Part shown: positions 1 to 7,228 of the stretch, in pieces
How positions within the stretch are numbered: the first letter of the stretch is position 1
Layout of the letters: each line of letters starts with the position of its first letter
From: Terriglobus albidus
GTDB lineage: Bacteria > Acidobacteriota > Terriglobia > Terriglobales > Acidobacteriaceae
Reading direction: 5' to 3'
NCBI RefSeq assembly: GCF_025685425.1
Contig: NZ_JAGTAS010000032.1
Coordinates: 62,001 to 126,000 of the forward strand
DNA: 64,000 bases
The notes under the pieces: generated by a model
The model's database searches: none
What the model was told of the DNA's origin: nothing
The model's input: only the letters and a program-made list of their open reading frames with translations
Program-made: the position numbers and the translations under genes

Positions 1-1369
1 ACATCGTGCTTCCGTAGTGCAGCCACCCGCGCATAACAGCGATGGAGTGCAACGAGGAGAGGATGGAGCCGGCGAAGAAACCGGTCATGGCGCCACGTTC
101 CGAAGTTCTGCGGGAGAAGATCCCCAGGAGAAAAACTGCCCAGAACGGCGCGGCAAAGACCGAAAAGATCAGTTGCACGTGCTCCATCAGGTTGGCAAAA
201 AGGAAGTTGAGATAGGACGCAAAAAGGCTGACGATAACCGCAAAGATCACGGCCACCCGCCCCATCGTCAGATAGTGCCGGTCAGATTTTCCGGGCCGAA
301 GCACCTGACGGTAGATATCCTCCGTCCACAGTGCGGCAAACGCCGAGACGTTCGACGCCAGCCCGGACATGAGACTGGCCGCAAGCGCCGTAATTCCCAG
401 GTCAGTCAGCCACCGGCCGTACAGCAAAGTCATCAGCGATGGCAGCGCCCGGTCATAGCGGCTGTTCAGGTTTGGCACCAGCCCGTAAGCCACCAGGCCC
501 GGAACAATCACGATCATGGAAAAGAGGTGTTTGCCAAAACCCGCCCATAGCGGAACCTGCCTCGCCTCAAGTTCTGTGCGCGCAGTGAAGGCACGCTGCA
601 TAAGCACGAAGTCAGTGCACCAGTATCCGAAGCTGAGAACGAGGCCAAGGCCGACCGTAACACCAAGCGCATCCATCGGAGCGTGCGGGGCAGCCAGCGG
701 CAGACCGCGCCAGAGATGGACACGATTGCCGAGAGCCCAGGCGGGAAGCGTTCTGAAACGGCGTGCACTGAGAATCGCCAGCGGAAGCAATCCGGCGACG
801 ATGACGGCAAGCTGAAAGATCTCGTTATAGATCGTGGCTCGAATGCCGCCCAGCAGCACATAGATGGTCAGCGCAATCGAGCAGAGCGCGATACCGTATT
901 CAAATGGAAGCGACATGGTCGCCGCCAGAACCTGGGCGACGGCGTACTGGCTGATGCCGGCCAGCAGCAGCAGCATGATCGCGGTGATACATGCGTTGAT
1001 CAGGCGCATGCGGGGGCCATAGCGGAGCAGAAGATATCCCGGCACACTGGTGATGTTGTTACGCCGGTAGATCGGCATCATCCAGAGGGCGAGAAAGATC
1101 ATGGCGGGGATGGCGCCTACCCAGTAGAAATGAAGCGCCTGTGCTCCATATTGCGCGGCCATGGCGCTAAGTCCAACAATCTCAAGAGCGCCGCAGTTAG
1201 TCGCGATGTAGGCGGTAACCACCGCCCACAGAGGCATGACATGGGTTGCATTCAGATACTCGCCGACCGAGATATTCCGGCGCTTCGAGAACCATCCGAT
1301 GACCATCGTGATGATGAGATAGGCAGCAAAAAAAGCGAGATCGGCTCCCAGTGGCCTTCCGGATTGCAT
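1..1369 (-). CDS. Sodium:solute symporter (SSS family), 3' end off window
   Basis: The reverse strand is open from the ATG at 1369 to the window edge, about 456 codons, so the last part of a usual 500-580 residue transporter is missing. The translation is a run of hydrophobic helices typical of the SSS family: an N-terminal helix ending GWFSKRRNIS, a loop with YRRNNITSVPGYLLLRYG, and further on VYVLLGGIRATIYNEIFQ-type segments and GLASNVSAFAALWTEDIYR, the conserved SSS region before a late helix. The family imports sugars, sialic acid, amino acids or vitamins with Na+; the substrate cannot be read here. The start lies 2 nt after the stop of the LacI-type gene, so the two are probably co-transcribed and translationally coupled, which favours a carbohydrate or related substrate. 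Confidence 0.9.
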   Translation of the reverse strand, partial: MQSGRPLGADLAFFAAYLIITMVIGWFSKRRNISVGEYLNATHVMPLWAVVTAYIATNCGALEIVGLSAMAAQYGAQALHFYWVGAIPAMIFLALWMMPIYRRNNITSVPGYLLLRYGPRMRLINACITAIMLLLLAGISQYAVAQVLAATMSLPFEYGIALCSIALTIYVLLGGIRATIYNEIFQLAVIVAGLLPLAILSARRFRTLPAWALGNRVHLWRGLPLAAPHAPMDALGVTVGLGLVLSFGYWCTDFVLMQRAFTARTELEARQVPLWAGFGKHLFSMIVIVPGLVAYGLVPNLNSRYDRALPSLMTLLYGRWLTDLGITALAASLMSGLASNVSAFAALWTEDIYRQVLRPGKSDRHYLTMGRVAVIFAVIVSLFASYLNFLFANLMEHVQLIFSVFAAPFWAVFLLGIFSRRTSERGAMTGFFAGSILSSLHSIAVMRGWLHYGSTM

Positions 1370-1371
1370 GC

Positions 1372-2448
1372 TCAATTCATGCTCTTCTTCTTCGGCGCAC
1401 TCTTCGGTCTTGCGGTACTTTCGCGGACGACCAGTTGTGTGGGAACGGAGAACTCGGCACCCATGCGCTCAAGATTCTGTTTCGTATAGTTCATTGCCTG
1501 CAGACAGGCGGTCGCAAGCCGTTTGCGCGGAATGCGGATCGTGGTAAGCGGCGGCTGCACGACCTCGCTCAGAAAAAGGTCGTCAACGCCCACAATCGAA
1601 AGGTCGCGCGGAACACCAAGGCCAAGACGATGAATGCCAAGCGCCGCACCCAGGGCCGTAAGATCGTTCGCGGTAATGATCGCGGTGGGAGGAGCAGGCG
1701 TCTTCATCAGTGACGTCACGGCAGCCTCACCGCCTGTCACCTCATAGTTCCCACGCCGCGTCAGCCCCGGATAGAAAACCAGGCCCGCGCCGCGTACAGC
1801 CTGTTCAAATGCATTCGCTCGCACTTCCGAGGTATGAGGGCCCTTTGTGCCACCAATGTACCCGATCCGTTTATGTCCAAGTGTCTTCAGATGCTGCACG
1901 GCCTCGATGAACCCGCGCTCGTAGTCAATCGAGACATCACTGCAACCGACCTGTACTGACCGGCGGTCCACGGTGACCAGCGGGATCTGACGTAACAGCA
2001 ACGGTTCTACCGCGCCGGTATCAAACTCAGACGACACCAGGACAGCGCCATCGACCTGCCGCATCAACATGCGGCGGACAGATTTCACCAGTTTGTCGGA
2101 GGTCTGTACGCTGATAGGCAGCACTTCATGATCGATGTCGATCAGCAGATCTTCGAAGGCGCCGACGAACTCCCCAAAAAACGGGTTCCGAAGGTCCGGG
2201 ATGACCAACCCATATGTTCGACTGCGGCCATACTTCAGCATTGCCGCACTCGGGTTGGGAATGAATCCGGCTTCGCTGACGACGTGTCTGACTTTCTTAG
2301 CGGTGTCCTCGCGGACCAGGGCAGAACCGCTCAGGACACGCGAAACCGTGGCACACGACACGCCTGCACGCCGAGCGATCTCGCGCATGTTTACAGATTC
2401 CACGACACCTACCATCGCCCGCTTTGACCGGGCTCCATTTCTCCGCAT
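1372..2448 (-). CDS. LacI-family transcriptional regulator
   Basis: A 358-residue protein with an N-terminal LacI helix-turn-helix at residues about 20-40 (NMREIARRAGVSCATVSRVL) followed by the hinge and a periplasmic-binding-protein-like effector domain (RTYGLVIPDLRNPFFGEF, later TAIITANDLTALGAALGIHRLG and SIVGVDDLFLSEVVQPPLTT). All family landmarks are present, so a DNA-binding dimer responding to a sugar-like ligand is expected. Residues 12 and 21 are also methionines close to the HTH, so the true start may be internal. The gene is followed directly by the symporter gene and diverges from the phosphatase-like gene at 2565. It probably controls transport and perhaps more distant genes; LacI-like palindromes also occur upstream of the receptor at 16341. 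Confidence 0.95.
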   Translation of the reverse strand: MRRNGARSKRAMVGVVESVNMREIARRAGVSCATVSRVLSGSALVREDTAKKVRHVVSEAGFIPNPSAAMLKYGRSRTYGLVIPDLRNPFFGEFVGAFEDLLIDIDHEVLPISVQTSDKLVKSVRRMLMRQVDGAVLVSSEFDTGAVEPLLLRQIPLVTVDRRSVQVGCSDVSIDYERGFIEAVQHLKTLGHKRIGYIGGTKGPHTSEVRANAFEQAVRGAGLVFYPGLTRRGNYEVTGGEAAVTSLMKTPAPPTAIITANDLTALGAALGIHRLGLGVPRDLSIVGVDDLFLSEVVQPPLTTIRIPRKRLATACLQAMNYTKQNLERMGAEFSVPTQLVVRESTARPKSAPKKKSMN

Positions 2449-2503
2449 CCGAATGGTCGCACAATCATTTCTTGCGAGAAATCAGAACTTGAAAGGGCTG
2501 GTT

Positions 2504-2519
2504 TTTATACGTTATCATC
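2504..2519. promoter_or_regulatory. Possible LacI-type operator in divergent promoter
   Basis: The 116-bp gap between the LacI gene and the gene at 2565 holds TTTATACGTTATCATC. It shares the octamer ACGTTATC with a candidate at 16432-16439. Symmetry is weak, so this is only a suggestion of autoregulation. Confidence 0.25.
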
Positions 2520-2564
2520 GGGCACAAAGTTTCATTTCACAGTGGAAATATCTGTATCAGTTCA

Positions 2565-3722
2565 ATGAAGTTTAACGCTTCATTCCAGGCGGTTTCGGCT
2601 TCACGACGTGCTTTCCTACGAGGCGCTGTCGGAATGGTTTCGGCAACTTCGTTCAGCAGCGGCCTGGCACTGACCGGTTCCGCGATACGTCCCGCTGACA
2701 AGACGATCGTCGTAACTTTCGGTGGCGGCGCCCGCGATGAAGAGACCTTTGCCGAAGAGGGCCAGGCGAATATTCCCAACCTGCTGCATACTCTGCTGCC
2801 TCAGGGCACCTTCTTCACGCAGGTTCGGAATGCCGGCATTCTCGGCCACTATGTGGCAACAGCAAGCATCGTCACCGGTGTTTACGAGCGGTTCAACAAT
2901 TTCATTGCCCAGCCGCCACCGAACCCCACGCTCTTTGAGTACTTCCGCCGGGAACTGCGCCGGCCGGAGACAGATGCATGGGTCATTGCCCCCAGCAACG
3001 GCTTCCAGAAGATCGGCAGCAGCAGCGCCCGAGGCTTTGGTCCCCAGTTCGGTGCGGGCGTTATTCTTCCCAAACGTCTGCTAAGCGCCGCTTCACGGAA
3101 CACCAATCTGTTCGATAACGACCAGTTACAGCATTTCCTGCAGGACAACTACGAGATGCCCTCGTATGACATCTCAGCGACGGCCCAGGACAACGAGATG
3201 CATCTGGACACGCTGGAATCAACGTTGCGGCTCTCAGTGCAGGATTTCGTGAAGCATGCCAAAACCCTGGACAGCGCCGACGAGCTCTCCATCTTTATTG
3301 CCAAACGGCTGATGGATCGACAGGCGCCTTCGCTCATGATGTTGACGCTGCACGATATGGACGTTGCCCACTCCGGAGCTTTCTCGCTGTATATTGACGC
3401 GATCCAGCGCGCTGACCGACTCTGCGCTGAGCTTTGGAAGGCTGTGCAGTCTCATCCGGAATATAAGGACCGTACGACGGTCTACATCATGCCCGACTTT
3501 GGCCGCGACGCCGATGATGACCCGGCCGGCAACGGATTCCAGCATCACCGCACCGGCAGCGCGATGGCCCGCACTACCTGGCTGCTTGCCCTGGGACCGC
3601 ACGTTCGTCAGAACACCGTTGTCGATCGCGCAATCGAGTCCATTGACCTGGTGCCGACGATCGGCTGTCACTTGGGCTTCAGCACCAACTCGCCGGGCCG
3701 TTGCATTGAGGAGCTGCGATGA
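2565..3722 (+). CDS. Tat-exported alkaline-phosphatase-superfamily-like protein
   Basis: 385 residues. The N-terminus has a twin-arginine motif (SRRAFLRG, residues about 13-20) and a hydrophobic stretch, so export by Tat is likely. The mature part resembles the alkaline phosphatase/sulfatase fold: TIVVTFGGGARDEETF near the start, IVTGVYERFNNF (compare the LVTGVYP block of phosphodiesterases), a C-terminal YIMPDFGRDADDD metal-site-like block, then HHRTGSAMARTTWLLALGP and a final IDLVPTIG segment. The usual Thr/Ser/Cys nucleophile block is not obvious, so catalytic activity is uncertain; a DUF1501-like protein is an alternative. It overlaps the next gene by 4 nt (ATGA). No clear ribosome binding site precedes the ATG at 2565. 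Confidence 0.6.
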   Translation: MKFNASFQAVSASRRAFLRGAVGMVSATSFSSGLALTGSAIRPADKTIVVTFGGGARDEETFAEEGQANIPNLLHTLLPQGTFFTQVRNAGILGHYVATASIVTGVYERFNNFIAQPPPNPTLFEYFRRELRRPETDAWVIAPSNGFQKIGSSSARGFGPQFGAGVILPKRLLSAASRNTNLFDNDQLQHFLQDNYEMPSYDISATAQDNEMHLDTLESTLRLSVQDFVKHAKTLDSADELSIFIAKRLMDRQAPSLMMLTLHDMDVAHSGAFSLYIDAIQRADRLCAELWKAVQSHPEYKDRTTVYIMPDFGRDADDDPAGNGFQHHRTGSAMARTTWLLALGPHVRQNTVVDRAIESIDLVPTIGCHLGFSTNSPGRCIEELR

Positions 3723-4930
3723 CACCGGATCAACTGCAGCCGTCATCGTTCGACAGCTATCCACCGCTGGCGCGCAGCTTTGCGGTAGAACACCTGGGCC
3801 TGCTGCGGCAACTGCCGCTTACCGTCTGCCCGTCATTCCTGGCGCAGATCTCCGATCTCGATACCCGGTTTCCCATCGAGCGGAAGACGCTGGCATGGCA
3901 GTGTGATTCACTGGCTGCTCTTCCCCAGGAAAAGCGCGATGCGCTGCTTGCTCCCCTACGTGCCATTGCGATGACGCCGGAGTTGGAGAAGCTGGATTGG
4001 GTTAACTCGCCCGCGGTTTTCGTAGAGCGCCTGAGCGCACATCTGTGGTCCACCGGACAGATCAACAGCTTCCACGAGGGGTCGCGTGAACTCTTCGCCG
4101 CTATTCCGGATCAGCCGAATGAGGCTACACGGCTCGCACTCATCGTTGTGGGTCAGGGCGCGGACACCTCCCGAGCATCCATCCTCAGCAAGCTTGCACG
4201 GAAGGGTGTTCGTCTGAACGGAGTGAATCCGGCAATCGCGCAACAGCAACTGCTGGAAGCGTTCGCGAGACACGCCGCTAAGGAAAAAGAGGCCTACGCG
4301 CATTGGTATGTCGACGGCGGCCAGCCGTGGATCTTACCTGAGAGTGTGCGCGCTTCCGCCATCCAGGTCAGTTATCCCCAACTCTCTCCCTTGCGGAAGC
4401 GTGTCCTCCAACGAATGCAGGGGATCCTTAACACGAATCAGGCAAATGCCGAGAAGATGCGCAGTGATCTTGCAGTGATTGCGCCGAATGAACTGCGCAG
4501 CGAACAGGTCGTATCCGATCCAATTCTGCAGCGCTTCTATACCGAGCTGTTCACCTCGGGCTCCGGCACACAGATCTTCAGCACTTCGTTCGTCCAGTGG
4601 GCAGGTCGCGAGCTTGCCCGCCGTGCACAGCCGCATACCGTGCTGCTGCGGTATACCCCGCGCCAACGTCATCGCGGATTCAACGAGATGGTGAGTGATC
4701 CGGAATCGAAGGTGCTGGATCCGGAAGGCTCACTGGTCGATGCCGAGATGAACGCGTACTACAACTGGATCGAGATGGGCCGTATTGCCGCGCCAGGCAA
4801 GTTGACCGTGCTGGCCTGGATCGAAGGCAGTTCCAAGGCAGTGATGGTCAGCCCGAAGACGCGTCCGAATACGGTCTCCAATCAGGCCGTCACGATTGAA
4901 CAGGCAATGGCGTCGTTCGCTGTGGCGTAG
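3719..4930 (+). CDS. Conserved hypothetical protein coupled to phosphatase-like gene
   Basis: 403 residues, unrecognised. There is no signal peptide or membrane segment; composition is that of a soluble, mostly helical protein. The C-terminal third contains a patterned block (VLLRYTPRQRHRGFNEM, later MNAYYNWIEMGRIAAPGKL and KTRPNTVSNQAVTIEQAMASF). The ATG overlaps the preceding stop in ATGA and is preceded by GAGGAG at good spacing, so translation is coupled and the product probably works with the exported phosphatase-like protein. If that partner leaves by Tat after folding, a cytoplasmic accessory role is possible, but this is inference only. Confidence 0.75.
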   Translation: MTPDQLQPSSFDSYPPLARSFAVEHLGLLRQLPLTVCPSFLAQISDLDTRFPIERKTLAWQCDSLAALPQEKRDALLAPLRAIAMTPELEKLDWVNSPAVFVERLSAHLWSTGQINSFHEGSRELFAAIPDQPNEATRLALIVVGQGADTSRASILSKLARKGVRLNGVNPAIAQQQLLEAFARHAAKEKEAYAHWYVDGGQPWILPESVRASAIQVSYPQLSPLRKRVLQRMQGILNTNQANAEKMRSDLAVIAPNELRSEQVVSDPILQRFYTELFTSGSGTQIFSTSFVQWAGRELARRAQPHTVLLRYTPRQRHRGFNEMVSDPESKVLDPEGSLVDAEMNAYYNWIEMGRIAAPGKLTVLAWIEGSSKAVMVSPKTRPNTVSNQAVTIEQAMASFAVA

Positions 4931-4967
4931 ATTCACAGCGCCCGAAGAGAGTTGATCTCGAATAGTA

Positions 4968-5427
4968 TTGGGTGGGAGCAGCTGGCTTCAACCCGCTGAC
5001 ACGGTGCGCCCGATCATCCTCGGGCCGGCCACAGATCGGCCCTACGGAGAATCAAGCGCTGAAGGCGCGTTCTATACCAGCCTGGGGCAACGCCCCAGGG
5101 ACGGAGATAGGGAGACGGGAAGAGGGCTGAAGGCCCGATCTATAATCCCAATCGTCACAAACGAAACGATTCGTGAAAACGTTGTATACCTATCGAAACG
5201 ATACGTTCGGATTGAAGGCTCCTATATAGGGCGGGCCTTCAGCCCTTTAACATCTTGTGGGTACCAAAACCCTGGGGCGTTGCCCCAGGCTGGTATAGGT
5301 CGCGCCTTCAGCGCTCAACACATCTTTCTTCCTCAATAAAGAATGGGCTTTAAAGCCCACGCCTTACCCCAGCCAGCAAGGCTGGCTGAAGCCCATGGCT
5401 CCCACCCATTCGAGCTACGCTCGAATA
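4968..5427. repeat. Family A nested-palindrome repeat, copy A1
   Basis: A gene-free interval between convergent genes, built as nested inverted repeats. Outer arms are GTGGGAGC at 4972 and GCTCCCAC near 5397. The next arms, 45 nt each at 5056-5100 and 5271-5315, differ at two positions. Inside these, a GGGCTGAAGGCCCG arm near 5127 pairs with CGGGCCTTCAGCCC near 5233. The dyad centre (about 5185) falls on a GTATAC. The right end closes with a hairpin-like CATTCGAGCTACGCTCGAA. Open frames inside it are products of the repeat. Confidence 0.85.
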
Positions 5428-5438
5428 TTCCGACCATC

Positions 5439-6830
5439 CTACTGCCCGCTATAAACGCCCCACTCAAAGATCGCCAGCTCTGCCGCAGGTGTACCTGCGG
5501 TGAAGTTCAACCGTAGATAACGCACGCGCGGCAGGCGCGAAAACTCTGTTGGTGAACCGCTGGTGCCTTCTCCCGTCTGGTCGACAATCGGGAACCATTT
5601 CGTTCCATCCAGCGAACCTTCCAGGTGATAGCGGTAGCGCTTCCATGCATACTCAAAGGTCACACGAGCCGTTGTTCCTGCAATCGGCTTACCGAGGTCA
5701 ACGACAAGCCAGGGAGCTTTATCCTCCGCACTTGGCTGCCAACGCGTTGCGTAGTTGTCGTCCAGAACCGCGATTGCAGCAAAATCCTTGCTTGCGGTGC
5801 TGGAGGCTGTAACCGTTACTGGGAGGTGACCGGCGTCACGCACGCTGGTATGCAGTAATGCTGGTCCGGTATGCGTCGGCATCACCTTACGCAAGGTATG
5901 AGTGGCATCATCGACAACCAACTCATCCATGCTGAGCTGACGCAGAACCGAGGCGGTCTGGAATGGCAGGCTATGGCGGTGATAGACGATGTAGGTCTTG
6001 CCACCTCGTTCAAAGACAGCATGGTGTCCTGGTCCCAGGATGTCATGTTCCTTATCGCTGACCAGAACCGGGCTGGTGGCGCCTTCCTTGAATGGACCGA
6101 ATGGGTTGTCGGCAATGCTGTAGCGCACGTTATAGGTATCGTCCGTCGTCTTACCTTCGGAGTACATCAGGTAGTACGCACTGCCGTGCTTGAACATAAA
6201 TGGTCCTTCGAAGTAATGCCCAGGCGTGACATCTTTCGGTTCGCCATCGAAGGTGACCATATCGGGCTTCAGACGGACGACGAAGCAGTGTCCGTTGACC
6301 CAGTTCAATCCTGATCCCCAATACAAATAGGCCTGGCCGTCGGTATCGACAAAGGCCTCTGCATCGATCATGTGATATCTGCGATCGAAGTCCGCACGGA
6401 TGAGAGGACGGTCGCCCAAGGCGTTGCTCCACGGCCCGAGCGGCCGGTCTGCGACACCGACCCACACTTCACTGCCGACCGAAACATACATGTAGTAGCG
6501 GCCATTGGGGGCATGAACCACTGACGGCGCCCACACCATACTGCTTTTAGAACTGGGACTTGTCGCTGCTTCTTTCGTCGGCCAGTTCAGAGAACACGAG
6601 GACCAATGCACGACATCGGCCGACATCCAGCAGCTCAGGGTGCGGCCTCCCCACGGATCTTCCGTCGCGAAGACATACGTAATGCCGTTATCCTGCAAGA
6701 CCGTTGCGTCAGCATTGTATCCCGGAATAAATGGATTTCCATTATGTGGAGCGTTCCATTTCGGCTGCTGGGCAGCGGCGATTCCGGCAAGAGTAAGGCA
6801 TAACAAGAGGAGATTCCGGCGTATGCTCAA
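5439..6830 (-). CDS. Secreted glycoside hydrolase family 43 with CBM32/F5-8C domain
   Basis: 463 residues with a signal peptide (RRNLLLLCLTLAGIAAAQ). Residues about 30-320 form a GH43 five-bladed propeller: candidate catalytic base D41 (YNADATV), pKa-modulating D156 (MIDAEAF) and acid E208 (HYFEGPF). Residues about 335-460 resemble a galactose-binding/F5-8C (CBM32) domain (LDDNYATRWQPSAEDKAPW, VDLGKPI, RVRYLRLNFTAG). GH43 enzymes mostly cut arabinofuranosides, xylosides or galactans; the exact linkage cannot be told. The start is TTG, sharing bases with the TGA stop of the upstream cytochrome gene, so it is the last gene of a coupled operon. Cleaved sugars would be released outside or in the periplasm. 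Confidence 0.9.
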   Translation of the reverse strand: MSIRRNLLLLCLTLAGIAAAQQPKWNAPHNGNPFIPGYNADATVLQDNGITYVFATEDPWGGRTLSCWMSADVVHWSSCSLNWPTKEAATSPSSKSSMVWAPSVVHAPNGRYYMYVSVGSEVWVGVADRPLGPWSNALGDRPLIRADFDRRYHMIDAEAFVDTDGQAYLYWGSGLNWVNGHCFVVRLKPDMVTFDGEPKDVTPGHYFEGPFMFKHGSAYYLMYSEGKTTDDTYNVRYSIADNPFGPFKEGATSPVLVSDKEHDILGPGHHAVFERGGKTYIVYHRHSLPFQTASVLRQLSMDELVVDDATHTLRKVMPTHTGPALLHTSVRDAGHLPVTVTASSTASKDFAAIAVLDDNYATRWQPSAEDKAPWLVVDLGKPIAGTTARVTFEYAWKRYRYHLEGSLDGTKWFPIVDQTGEGTSGSPTEFSRLPRVRYLRLNFTAGTPAAELAIFEWGVYSGQ

Positions 6831-7219
6831 TGCTTCTTCCCTGGACGCTGTTTGGCGTCTGTATTTGTCTTCGCCGGTGCTTCCTTCATCTGAGAAAGAT
6901 ACTGCACCAGTGTCTGGATCTCGTCGTTCGTCAAAGCCTCGCCAAAGGGCGGCATCGATTGGCCGCCGTTACGGATCTGGCCTTCAATAAAGGTTTTATC
7001 GCGCCGCAGACCAACGCCTCGAAGAGAGGGTGCCTTCCCCTCTGTTCCTTCCAGGTGTTCACCATGGCAGTAGACACAGCCCTTCTGTTTCGTTAACGCC
7101 GCTCCATCAAGAGGCTGAGCGGGTTGCTGTTGCTCCTGTGCCCAAAGGCTGCTTGCAGCCGTAAGTCCGAAGAAGAGCACCACGCAACGAAGACCTGTGA
7201 GCGAAAGACGTCTGTACAC
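6827..7219 (-). CDS. Secreted monoheme cytochrome c
   Basis: 130 residues: signal peptide (residues 1-27, ending LWAQ), one heme motif CVYCH at residues 48-52, and a distal Met candidate in GGQSMPPFGEAL, the layout of a class I cytochrome c domain. The C-terminus is a charged tail (KTNTDAKQRPGKKH). GTG start with GAGGA five bases upstream. It lies 9 nt after the pentaheme cytochrome gene and overlaps the GH43 start by 4 nt. It probably carries electrons in the periplasm with its upstream neighbour, which is unusual inside a polysaccharide locus. Confidence 0.9.
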   Translation of the reverse strand: MYRRLSLTGLRCVVLFFGLTAASSLWAQEQQQPAQPLDGAALTKQKGCVYCHGEHLEGTEGKAPSLRGVGLRRDKTFIEGQIRNGGQSMPPFGEALTNDEIQTLVQYLSQMKEAPAKTNTDAKQRPGKKH

Positions 7220-7228
7220 GCGTGTCCT

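Noticed and set aside
17-1489. Two long plus-strand frames at the left edge
   Set aside because: The complementary strand encodes SSS transporter helices without interruption.
4968-5339. 123-residue plus-strand frame
   Set aside because: Lies entirely within the nested-palindrome repeat; similar peptides appear from other copies.
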